NCBI GenBank assembly: GCA_937873435.1
Contig: CALMWM010000480.1
Span: forward strand, 1 to 6,178
DNA: 6,178 nucleotides
Direction of reading: 5' to 3'
DNA from: an uncultured Gallionellaceae bacterium
GTDB lineage: Bacteria; Pseudomonadota; Gammaproteobacteria; Burkholderiales; Sulfuricellaceae
The notes beneath the pieces were generated by a model. That model saw only the letters and a list, made by a program, of their open reading frames with translations. It was not told where the DNA came from and did no database searches. Positions 1 through 6,178 of this stretch are shown in pieces. Position numbers and translations under genes: made by a program. Within the stretch, counting starts at the first letter, position 1. The number at the start of each line of letters is the position of its first letter.

Positions 1-1
1 C

Positions 2-442
2 GCCGGCGAGGAAGATGCCGCCCTGCTCGGCGGGCTGCTGGCTATCATGCAGGCCGACCGGGTAGATTACCCCCGGCTGTTCCGCAGCCTGGGGCAGTTC
101 AACTCTACACCGGGAGAGGACAATTCCCCGTTGCGCGACCAGTTCATCGACCGCGCCGCCTTCGACGCCTGGGCTGCCGCCTACCGCACCCGCCTGCAAG
201 CCGAGCAAAGCGTGGACGGCGAGCGCAGGCGGCGCATGGATGGCGTCAATCCCAAGTACATCCTGCGTAATTACCTGGCCCAGATCGCCATCCGTCAGGC
301 CGAGCAGTCGCGCGGTTTTTCCGAAGTGGAGCGCTTGCTGGAGTTGCTCAAGCGCCCCTACGACGAGCAGCCGGAACTGGAAAGCTACGCCGCCCTGCCG
401 CCAGACTGGGCGCGCCAGATTGAGGTAAGCTGTTCATCCTGA
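2..442 (+). CDS. selO: Protein adenylyltransferase SelO (YdiU family), C-terminal part, 5' end outside the window
   Basis: The frame is open from base 2 to the TGA at 440-442, giving the last 146 residues of a protein that starts outside the window. Characteristic SelO C-terminal elements are visible: a SLGQF stretch, NPKYILRNYLAQ, the FSEVERLLELL segment, RPYDEQPE, and the tail ALPPDWA...EVSCSS. SelO has a pseudokinase fold that binds ATP in inverted orientation and transfers AMP to protein Ser/Thr/Tyr hydroxyls. This fragment holds only the C-terminal region, not the ATP-binding core. The Cys third from the end sits where eukaryotic SelO has selenocysteine. In the E. coli protein the equivalent Cys forms a regulatory disulfide with the activation loop. 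The ATG at 47 is internal to the conserved region and is not the start. The family call is secure; completeness cannot be judged. Confidence 0.95.
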   Translation, partial: AGEEDAALLGGLLAIMQADRVDYPRLFRSLGQFNSTPGEDNSPLRDQFIDRAAFDAWAAAYRTRLQAEQSVDGERRRRMDGVNPKYILRNYLAQIAIRQAEQSRGFSEVERLLELLKRPYDEQPELESYAALPPDWARQIEVSCSS

Positions 443-466
443 AACCCACGTTGAAGAAGCGACACC

Positions 467-1066
467 ATGAAACCCTACGCCGAATCCTGCGAACAAAACC
501 GCGATCCCATCCTGGCCGTGCTGCTGGAACTGTTCACCGACCGTCGGCGGGTATTGGAAATCGCCAGCGGCACCGGGCAGCACGCGGTGTATTTCGGCGC
601 GGCGCTTCCCCACCTGACTTGGCAGACCAGCGAGTTGCCCGAAAACCACGCCGGCATCCGCGCCTGGCTGGATGAAGCCGGACTGCCCAACGTCCTGCCG
701 CCGCTGGCCCTCGACGTAACCGCTGACGCCTGGTCGCCAGGGCCGGTTGATGCGATCTTCAACGCCAACACCGTGCATATCGTCGCGTGGCCTGCGGTGG
801 AGCGCATGTTCGCCGGCATCGGGGAGGTATTGGCCACGGACGGGTGCTTGTGCCTGTATGGCCCGTTCAATTACGGCGGAACGTATACCTCGGAAAGCAA
901 CGCGCGTTTCGACGCCTGGCTCAAGGCGCGCGACCCGCACAGCGGGGTGCGCGATTTCGAAGCCATCGACCGGCTGGCGGCGGAGCAAGGAATGATCCTG
1001 GTGCAGGATATCGCCATGCCCGCCAACAATCGCACGTTGGTCTGGCGAAAAGTGGAGCAGCCCTGA
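467..1066 (+). CDS. DUF938 family class I SAM-dependent methyltransferase-like protein
   Basis: A complete 199-aa protein, normal length for DUF938. Residues 29-40 (VLEIASGTGQHA) form the glycine-rich SAM-binding motif I of a Rossmann methyltransferase, and an LDV strand follows at 82-84. Other family-typical stretches are NANTVHIVAWPA (99-110), LYGPFNYGG (130-138), the FDAWL...DPHSGVRDFE block (148-165) and the C-terminal MPANNRTLVWRK (184-195). The natural substrate of the family is not known to me, so methyl transfer is inferred from the fold. The ATG at 467 fits the conserved N-terminal KPYAESCEQNRDPIL and has a purine-rich GAAGAAG about 8 nt upstream. It begins 24 nt after the selO stop on the same strand, so the two are probably cotranscribed. 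No convincing terminator follows it. Confidence 0.9.
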   Translation: MKPYAESCEQNRDPILAVLLELFTDRRRVLEIASGTGQHAVYFGAALPHLTWQTSELPENHAGIRAWLDEAGLPNVLPPLALDVTADAWSPGPVDAIFNANTVHIVAWPAVERMFAGIGEVLATDGCLCLYGPFNYGGTYTSESNARFDAWLKARDPHSGVRDFEAIDRLAAEQGMILVQDIAMPANNRTLVWRKVEQP

Positions 1067-1298
1067 GCGTTGCTACCAACTTGATTTTCGTATCCCGGCA
1101 ATTGCGCCATGCAACAAGTTTCCAGCCAGACCGAGCGCGGATAGCGTTTCCCATGCAGATGATTGGTACCAAAGAGCCGAATGCTGCGGCCATAAATCAG
1201 CCCAATGTATTCGCAGAGTTACCACCTACTGATCGAAAATACAGGCTTCGATAGCATCGGCAACGGAGAACTTTTGTCTGCATTCACCCATGCGCTGG
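1067..1298. other. Non-coding stretch between the methyltransferase gene and the tRNA promoter
   Basis: No convincing gene lies here; the open frames crossing it are extensions of shadow frames without family features. One structured spot is visible: AACTTG at 1078-1083 can pair with CAAGTT at 1115-1120, and directly inside the right arm TTGC (1102-1105) pairs with GCAA (1111-1114) around a 5-nt loop. No T tract follows, so I do not call it a Rho-independent terminator. I see no repeat, IS end or tRNA-derived attachment site. Confidence 0.5.
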
Positions 1299-1327
1299 TT
1301 GACTTCGGGCGGTTTTCAGGGTTAAAT
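1299..1327 (+). promoter_or_regulatory. Sigma70-like promoter for the tRNA-Phe (possibly tRNA-Phe/tRNA-Thr) transcript
   Basis: A -35 box TTGACT (1299-1304, 5 of 6 to consensus) is separated by exactly 17 bp from a -10 box TTAAAT (1322-1327, 4 of 6). The next bases, GCGC at 1328-1331, make a GC-rich discriminator of the kind often found at stable-RNA promoters under stringent control. Transcription would start near 1334, leaving a leader of about 50 nt to be trimmed before tRNA-Phe at 1384. The position and strand suit the tRNA genes. The call rests on sequence match only. Confidence 0.65.
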
Positions 1328-1383
1328 GCGCACTTCTTGAAACGCAGGGTCGAATCTTGTAACTCACGACTCTTCAAGAATTT

Positions 1384-1459
<76 letters not shown>

Positions 1460-1467
1460 AATAATGT

Positions 1468-1504
1468 AAAGGCTTGCGTGATTTCCCAATCTGCAAGCCT
1501 TTTT
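1468..1504 (+). terminator. Rho-independent terminator after tRNA-Phe
   Basis: AAAGGCTTGC (1468-1477) pairs perfectly with GCAAGCCTTT (1493-1502) around a 15-nt loop, and the run of T at 1500-1504 gives a short U tract. The left arm begins 8 nt after the encoded CCA. The last T residues also belong to a second possible hairpin, TTTTTGCT (1500-1507) with AGCAAAAA (1514-1521), that would compete with the base of this stem. If the terminator is efficient, tRNA-Thr downstream needs readthrough or another promoter. Confidence 0.75.
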
Positions 1505-1531
1505 GCTAAAAAAAGCAAAAACTTTCAAAGC

Positions 1532-1607
<76 letters not shown>

Positions 1608-1614
1608 AATAAAC

Positions 1615-1648
1615 AACGGCTTAGAGTAAATTGCTCTAAGCCGTTTTT
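1615..1648 (+). terminator. Rho-independent terminator after tRNA-Thr, possibly bidirectional
   Basis: A perfect 12-bp stem, AACGGCTTAGAG (1615-1626) with CTCTAAGCCGTT (1634-1645), closes a 7-nt loop and runs into TTTTT at 1644-1648. It lies 8 nt after the tRNA-Thr CCA. Read on the - strand, the same stem is followed by TTGTTTATTT, a weaker T-rich tail. It could therefore also stop the convergent - strand transcript whose last gene ends at 1680. Confidence 0.85.
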
Positions 1649-1679
1649 GTTTGTGTAGACGCTTTGTGGCTACGGAAAA

Positions 1680-2015
1680 TCAGCGCCAATCCCGTTTCAT
1701 GTTTCCGCTTTCCCAGGGCGTCGGTTCTTTTTTTGGTGGAAGGATGGTGTGCAGGAACATCAATTCCGCCAATACTTCGGGGCGAAACCCTTGGCGCCCG
1801 CCGCGCGTATCGACGGTCAGGGAGTCCAGCAGGTTCAGGCATTCCGGGTAGCCCCAGAGCAGCGTCAGGCGGTCGACGATGTTGGGATGGAAATGTTCCA
1901 GCGCGGATTCGGGGAAGCTGTCCTGAGGGGGCGGCGGGGCTTTTTTGATTTCGGATTGGGGCGCAGACGCTTCGATCTCGTCTTCGCTGAAGAGGGTGGG
2001 GAAACTATCGCTCAT
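1680..2015 (-). CDS. Hypothetical protein, 111 aa, last gene of the efflux cluster
   Basis: I do not recognise a named domain. The 111-aa product is soluble-looking, with no signal peptide or membrane segment. Residues 1-40 are acidic and low-complexity, with a proline run at 27-30. Residues 41-94 look like a folded, mainly helical part containing HPNIVDRLTLLWGYPE, LLDSL and the DTRGGRQGF turn, followed by PEVLAELMFLHTILPP. The tail at 95-111 is rich in K, W and R. The start is supported by a strong Shine-Dalgarno AAAAGGA (complement of 2023-2029), 7 nt from the ATG. It lies 64 nt downstream of the permease gene on the same strand, so cotranscription with the exporter is likely. A role in export is not shown by the sequence. 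The stop is about 32 bp from the terminator at 1615-1648. Confidence 0.75.
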   Translation of the reverse strand: MSDSFPTLFSEDEIEASAPQSEIKKAPPPPQDSFPESALEHFHPNIVDRLTLLWGYPECLNLLDSLTVDTRGGRQGFRPEVLAELMFLHTILPPKKEPTPWESGNMKRDWR

Positions 2016-2022
2016 TTATATA

Positions 2023-2029
2023 TCCTTTT
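2023..2029 (-). promoter_or_regulatory. Ribosome binding site of the 111-aa gene
   Basis: On the - strand the sequence reads AAAAGGA, 7 nt before the ATG at 2013-2015. It is the clearest Shine-Dalgarno of the cluster and fixes this start. It also suggests that the small gene is translated independently of the permease rather than by stop-start coupling. Confidence 0.7.
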
Positions 2030-2079
2030 CGACAAAAATTGAACGTGGTGGTAACCGATGCGTCACTGTCCCGCAATTT

Positions 2080-3303
2080 CTACTCATACCTCAGTGCCTC
2101 CACCGGTTTGAGTCTGGCCGCGCGCTGCGCCGGGTAAAAGCCGAAGAATACCCCGGTGGCGGCGGCGAAGGCGAAGGACAGCAGGATCGCGCTCAACGAT
2201 ACTTCCACCGCCATGTCGGCGAAGCTGGCCACTGCCCAGGCGCCGCCTACCCCCAGCAATACGCCTGCCAATCCACCAGCCACACAAATCATCAGCGCTT
2301 CGAGCAAAAATTGCAACAGGATGTCACGGCGGCGCGCGCCGATGGCCATACGGATGCCGATTTCGCGGGTGCGTTCGGTTACCGAGACCAGCATGATGTT
2401 CATGATGCCGATGCCGCCGACCAGCAGCGAAATCGAAGCGATGGCACCAAGCATGAACGACATGGCCTGTGCCGAGCCGGCAGCGGTTTGCGCGACGGCG
2501 GTGAGATTGCGCACCATGAAGTCGTTTTCCGCGCTTTCGGCGAGGCGATGGCGCTGACGCAGAACCTGGATCATTTCCCGTTCGGCTTCTTCCATGACTT
2601 CGGCGGATTTTGCCTGCACCGAGATGTAGCGCACCGTGCCGGGGAACTGGTTGCCGAACAGTTTGCGCTGGGCAGTGGTGACCGGGATGATGGCGATGTC
2701 GTCCTGGTCGCGCCCGTCCAGGCTCTGGCCTTTGGGCGCCAGCAGGCCGATGACCATGAACGGCAGGTTTTTGATGCGCAGGGTCTTGCCGGTCGGGTCT
2801 TCGTCGCCGAACAGGTTTTGCGCGACAGTTTGGCCGAGCAGTACCACGCGGGTTGCGCCGCGCACGTCGCTGTCCTCGAAGGGGTGGCCGCTATCCAGCG
2901 GCCAGTTGCGCACTTCGAGAAATTCCGGGGTGGTGCCCGAAACGCCGGTGCTCCAGTTGTTGGCGCCGTAGGCCAGTTGAGCGGTGCCGGGGTAGACCGG
3001 GGCGACGAATTTGACCGAGGGAATCTGCGCCAGCGCCTGGGCGTCGGCGAAAGTCAGCGTTGGCACCGAGCCGCTGCCCATGCGCAGCCCGCCGGAAGTG
3101 CTGGCGCCGGAGAGGACGATGAAAAGGTTGCTACCCATCGAGGCGATCGACTGGTTGACGGTATTCTGCGCACCTTGGCCGATCGCCAGCATCAGCACCA
3201 CTGCCGCCACGCCGATGATCATGCCGAGCATGGTCAGCACTGTACGCAGGCCGTTGAGCGACATGGCGCGCAGGGCTTCGGCGGGGATGGCGAGGAGTTT
3301 CAT
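2080..3303 (-). CDS. MacB/FtsX-type ABC transporter permease (separate from its ATPase)
   Basis: A 407-aa inner-membrane protein with the four-helix plan of type VII (MacB/LolCE-like) ABC permeases. TM1 is at about 21-42, a large periplasmic domain (MacB_PCD-like) spans about 45-275, and TM2-TM4 are at about 283-307, 329-352 and 369-390. The FtsX core signature is clear: GGIGIMNIMLVSVTERTREI continuing into GIRMAIGARRRDIL (296-329), then the terminal YPAQRAARLKPVEALRYE. Proteins of this type do not form a classical channel; they couple cytoplasmic ATP hydrolysis to periplasmic movements that push substrate into a TolC-like duct. The start lies 6 nt after the ATPase stop, with GGAT overlapping that stop as a plausible ribosome site, suggesting coupled translation. 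E. coli MacB carries ATPase and permease on one chain; here they are separate. The substrate is unknown. Confidence 0.93.
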   Translation of the reverse strand: MKLLAIPAEALRAMSLNGLRTVLTMLGMIIGVAAVVLMLAIGQGAQNTVNQSIASMGSNLFIVLSGASTSGGLRMGSGSVPTLTFADAQALAQIPSVKFVAPVYPGTAQLAYGANNWSTGVSGTTPEFLEVRNWPLDSGHPFEDSDVRGATRVVLLGQTVAQNLFGDEDPTGKTLRIKNLPFMVIGLLAPKGQSLDGRDQDDIAIIPVTTAQRKLFGNQFPGTVRYISVQAKSAEVMEEAEREMIQVLRQRHRLAESAENDFMVRNLTAVAQTAAGSAQAMSFMLGAIASISLLVGGIGIMNIMLVSVTERTREIGIRMAIGARRRDILLQFLLEALMICVAGGLAGVLLGVGGAWAVASFADMAVEVSLSAILLSFAFAAATGVFFGFYPAQRAARLKPVEALRYE

Positions 3304-3309
3304 GTGGGC

Positions 3310-4017
<708 letters not shown>

Positions 4018-5172
4018 TTAGAATAACCTGAGACCGAAGTTGCCTTCTTTCTTTTTCTGGCCGAGTTCGCGGGTAATCAGCAAATCGCCTTCCTTCAGTT
4101 CGCCGCCGAGAATCTCGGTGTAGGCTCCGTCGGATAAGCCGGTCTTGATCTTGAGTGCTTTGGGTTGACCCTGTTCGAGACGGTACACCGTGGTGCCGCT
4201 GCGTTTTTCCCCTTTCTTGACCGGTTCGTCGCCGTCGTCCTTTTTCGGTTTGAAGCGCAACGCGGCATTAGGCACGCGCAATACGTTGTCGCGCTTGCCG
4301 ACTCCGATCATCACGTGGCCGGTCATGCCCGGCAACAGTACGCCGTCGGCATTGTTGACCGCTACCACCACGTTATAGGTGACCACATTCTGCTGCACGG
4401 TGGGGTTGAGGCGGATTTGCTTGACCTTGCCGCTGAACGGGCGTTCCTGAAAAGCGTCGACGTTGAAACGCACGGTCTGGCCGATCTGGACGCTGCCGAT
4501 GTCGGCTTCGGCGATGCTGGTTTCGATTTGCATGTCCTTGAGGTCGGCGGCGATCTGGAACAGTGTGGGGGTCTGGAAGCTGGCCGCCACGGTCTGGCCG
4601 ACATCGACGTTGCGTGCCACCACCACCCCGGAAATCGGCGAGCGGATCACGGTATATTGCAGGTTGGTGCGGTCGCGCTTGAGTTGCGCCTCGCTCAGCG
4701 CCACCTGGGCATGGGCTGCGGCGAGCTGCTGCTTGGCCTGATCGAGTGCGTCGGCGGAAATGAAACCCTTTTGGAATTGCAACTGGGCCCGCTGGTGCTT
4801 GGCTTGCATCAAATCGAGGTTGGCCTTGGCCGAGGCGAGATTGGCCTGGTCTTGCAGATATTGCGCCTCGAACAGTGCCGGGTCGAGTTCGGCTAGTATT
4901 TGGCCGGGCTTGACGACGGAATTGAAATCGGCGTGGAGCTTCTTCACCGTGCCGGAAACCTGGGTACCGACGATGACCATCGTCACCGGATTGAGCGTGC
5001 CGTTGGCGGAAATGGTCTGGGCAATGTTGCCGCGTTCAACCGCCTGGGTCTTGTACTTGTCCTGCGGTTGGCTGGCATTCCGCTGCTGCCACCAATATGC
5101 CCCGCCGCCGATCGCGGCGAACAGGAGCAGGGCTGCTAACAGGGGGCGGATGTTTCGGTTAGGCTGGGGCAT
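4018..5172 (-). CDS. macA: MacA-like periplasmic adaptor (membrane fusion protein, HlyD family)
   Basis: With the ATG at 5170-5172 the protein has 384 aa, about the usual MacA length. In order: one N-terminal signal-anchor helix (about 9-28); the first lipoyl half including GTQVSGTVKKLHADFNSVVKPGQ (69-91); an alpha-helical coiled-coil hairpin (about 100-172); the second lipoyl half with VIRSPISGVVVARNVDVGQ (175-193); a beta-barrel domain (about 212-290); and a membrane-proximal domain to the end. Such adaptors bridge an inner-membrane ABC permease and a TolC-like outer-membrane channel. Arg128 and Ser139 at the hairpin tip are spaced like the RLS contact motif of AcrA-type adaptors, with Leu131 one residue off. 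An upstream TTG (5191-5193) would add 7 residues, but it lacks a ribosome site and nearly coincides with the predicted transcription start. A lysine/aspartate-rich insert (308-326) is unusual. The symbol reflects family resemblance only. Confidence 0.92.
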   Translation of the reverse strand: MPQPNRNIRPLLAALLLFAAIGGGAYWWQQRNASQPQDKYKTQAVERGNIAQTISANGTLNPVTMVIVGTQVSGTVKKLHADFNSVVKPGQILAELDPALFEAQYLQDQANLASAKANLDLMQAKHQRAQLQFQKGFISADALDQAKQQLAAAHAQVALSEAQLKRDRTNLQYTVIRSPISGVVVARNVDVGQTVAASFQTPTLFQIAADLKDMQIETSIAEADIGSVQIGQTVRFNVDAFQERPFSGKVKQIRLNPTVQQNVVTYNVVVAVNNADGVLLPGMTGHVMIGVGKRDNVLRVPNAALRFKPKKDDGDEPVKKGEKRSGTTVYRLEQGQPKALKIKTGLSDGAYTEILGGELKEGDLLITRELGQKKKEGNFGLRLF

Positions 5173-5207
5173 GGCGTAATGCGTCCGGTGCAAGATGGCG
5201 AGTCGCT

Positions 5208-5236
5208 AACATAGCAACGCTGGGCAGGGCGGTCAA
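5208..5236 (-). promoter_or_regulatory. Sigma70-like promoter of the efflux operon
   Basis: On the - strand a -35 box TTGACC (complement of 5231-5236, 5 of 6 to consensus) is followed after exactly 17 bp by a -10 box TATGTT (complement of 5208-5213, 4 of 6). Transcription would begin near 5201, leaving about 29 nt before the adaptor ATG. The promoter lies entirely in the gap after the histidine kinase stop, so the exporter genes can be expressed independently of the kinase. No clear operator palindrome overlaps it. The short inverted pair AGAAT/ATTCT just upstream of the -35 box is the only symmetry I see. Confidence 0.6.
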
Positions 5237-5260
5237 TTTCAGAATTGTATTCTTATGTAT

Positions 5261-6178
5261 TTACGCATCGGTTTCCGGGGCTATGCTCCCGGTTTTCGCC
5301 GCTGCCAGGGTGAAAAAGAAGGTCGTTCCCTTGCCGGGCTCGGATTCCAACCAGATTTTCCCGCTGTGGCGTTCGACGATGCGCTTGCACACGGCCAGCC
5401 CGATCCCGGTGCCGGGATATTCCCCGCGGCCATGCAGGCGCTGGAAGATGATGAAAATGCGCTCGAAATTTTCAGGGGCGATGCCGATGCCGTTGTCGCG
5501 TACCGAAAACACCCATTCATCGCCATGTTGTTGTGCGCTGACGTGAACCTGGGGCTTTTCGTCGCCGTGAAACTTGATGGCGTTGCCGATCAGGTTCTGG
5601 AATAGCTGGGTAAGTTGCGAGCCGTCGGCCATGACCGTCGGCAGCGGGTCGTGGCTGACAGTGGCGGCGTTGTCCTGGATGGCCAGTTGCAAGTTGTCGA
5701 GCGCGGCTGCCAGCGCCTGGTAGCCGTCTATCGGCTCGAATTTCTTGCCGCGCGTGCCAACCCGCGAATAGAGCAACAAGTCGTTGATCAGGCGTTGCAT
5801 CCGGGTGGCGCCATCCACTGCGAAGGCGATGAATTCGTCGGCATCCTGGTCGAGCTTGCCCTGGTAACGCCTGGACAGCAACTGGACATAGCTGGAGACC
5901 ATGCGTAGCGGTTCTTGCAGGTCATGCGAGGCGACATAGGCGAATTGCTCCAGTTCCTGGTTGGAGCGCTGCAATTCCGCGGATTTTTGAGCCAGTTCTT
6001 CCGCAGCCTTCAGGCGTTCGGTGATGTCGCGCATGATGTGGGCTGCGCCGATGATCGTGCCGTCGTCGTCCCGGATCGGGCTGAACGACAATTCGTAGGC
6101 ATTGCGTTGCAGTCTGGCGGAACCGAATTCGCTGCTGAGGGTGAAGGATTCCCCTTCCAGCGCGCGGGTCCATAAGGC
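5261..6178 (-). CDS. PAS-domain sensor histidine kinase, C-terminal part, 5' end outside the window
   Basis: The frame is open from the right edge to the TAA at 5261-5263, giving 305 residues. Residues 1-55 are the end of a PAS domain and its C-terminal PAC motif (ELSFSPIRDDDGTIIGAAHI, then MRDITER). A short coiled linker leads to the HisKA dimerisation helix with SHDLQEPLR, in which His85 is the predicted phosphorylation site (codon at 5924-5926). The HATPase_c domain is complete: N-box NLIGNAIKF (195-203), G1 DNGIGI (228-233), F-box IFIIFQRLH (241-249) and G2 GTGIGL (256-261). The kinase core ends near residue 291, so no receiver domain is attached at the C-terminus. The signal and partner regulator are not visible. 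A TTG at 6089-6091 lies inside the PAS motif and is not a credible start. The DHp/ATPase style resembles phytochrome-like and other PAS kinases. Confidence 0.94.
   Translation of the reverse strand, partial: ALWTRALEGESFTLSSEFGSARLQRNAYELSFSPIRDDDGTIIGAAHIMRDITERLKAAEELAQKSAELQRSNQELEQFAYVASHDLQEPLRMVSSYVQLLSRRYQGKLDQDADEFIAFAVDGATRMQRLINDLLLYSRVGTRGKKFEPIDGYQALAAALDNLQLAIQDNAATVSHDPLPTVMADGSQLTQLFQNLIGNAIKFHGDEKPQVHVSAQQHGDEWVFSVRDNGIGIAPENFERIFIIFQRLHGRGEYPGTGIGLAVCKRIVERHSGKIWLESEPGKGTTFFFTLAAAKTGSIAPETDA

Noticed and set aside
434..988. A 184-aa open frame on the - strand
   Set aside because: It is antisense to the methyltransferase gene, whose SAM-binding motif and family tail make the + strand the coding one.
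787..1254. A 155-aa + strand frame running past the methyltransferase stop into the intergenic stretch
   Set aside because: Its first half is an out-of-frame reading of the methyltransferase gene, and its remaining part has no motif or ribosome site.
1680..1740. A frameshift near the A7 run (T7 at about 1729-1735 on the + strand) truncating the 111-aa protein
   Set aside because: The alternative frames downstream give no better-conserved or longer product, and the existing frame ends naturally shortly afterwards. I cannot decide without homologues, so no pseudogene call is made.
2034..2079. A possible terminator between permease and the 111-aa gene (AAATTG/CAATTT on the - strand followed by T residues)
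   Set aside because: The stem is only 6 A/T-rich base pairs around a loop of more than 30 nt, too weak to call. Readthrough into the small gene seems more likely.
4165..4896. A 243-aa open frame on the + strand
   Set aside because: It is antisense to the adaptor gene, has no ribosome site or domain, and shows shadow-frame composition.
5191..5193. TTG as start of the adaptor gene (391 aa)
   Set aside because: No Shine-Dalgarno precedes it and it falls about 8 nt from the predicted transcription start. The ATG at 5170-5172 leaves a normal signal-anchor N-terminus.
6089..6091. TTG as start of the histidine kinase (276 aa)
   Set aside because: The frame stays open for 29 more codons to the window edge, and those codons encode typical PAS-domain sequence, so the gene is cut by the window instead.

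Overview
The window is ordinary Gram-negative proteobacterial chromosome, most likely betaproteobacterial. The clues are a moderately high GC content, a bacterial-type selO with a C-terminal Cys, an inner-membrane/periplasm efflux system of the MacA type, sigma70-like promoters, and tRNA genes that encode their own CCA ends. The placement is an inference from protein style; no rRNA or other phylogenetic marker is present.

Layout, left to right. (1) 2-442, + strand: the C-terminal end of selO, a protein adenylyltransferase, cut by the window edge. A complete DUF938-type SAM-dependent methyltransferase follows at 467-1066, probably in the same transcript. (2) 1067-1383: a non-coding stretch of about 317 bp ending in a good sigma70-like promoter (1299-1327). 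(3) Two tRNA genes on the + strand, tRNA-Phe(GAA) at 1384-1459 and tRNA-Thr(CGT) at 1532-1607, each followed by a Rho-independent terminator hairpin. (4) 1680-5172, - strand: a tightly packed cluster read from right to left. It encodes a MacA-like periplasmic adaptor, a MacB/LolD-type ABC ATPase, a MacB/FtsX-type permease and a 111-aa protein of unknown function. A sigma70-like promoter (5208-5236) sits just upstream of the adaptor gene. (5) 5261-6178, - strand: the C-terminal part of a PAS-containing sensor histidine kinase, cut by the right edge.

The adaptor, ATPase and permease should form the inner-membrane and periplasmic parts of a MacAB-TolC-like exporter. The ATPase and permease, fused in E. 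coli MacB, are separate polypeptides here. No outer-membrane TolC partner is in view. The histidine kinase lies upstream in the same direction, but the promoter in the gap and the absence of a response regulator leave any control of the exporter unproven.

I see no mobile element, CRISPR array, phage gene or clearly new multi-gene system. The least explained item is the 111-aa protein at the end of the exporter cluster. The main annotation trap is the set of open frames antisense to the two tRNAs, which I judge spurious.
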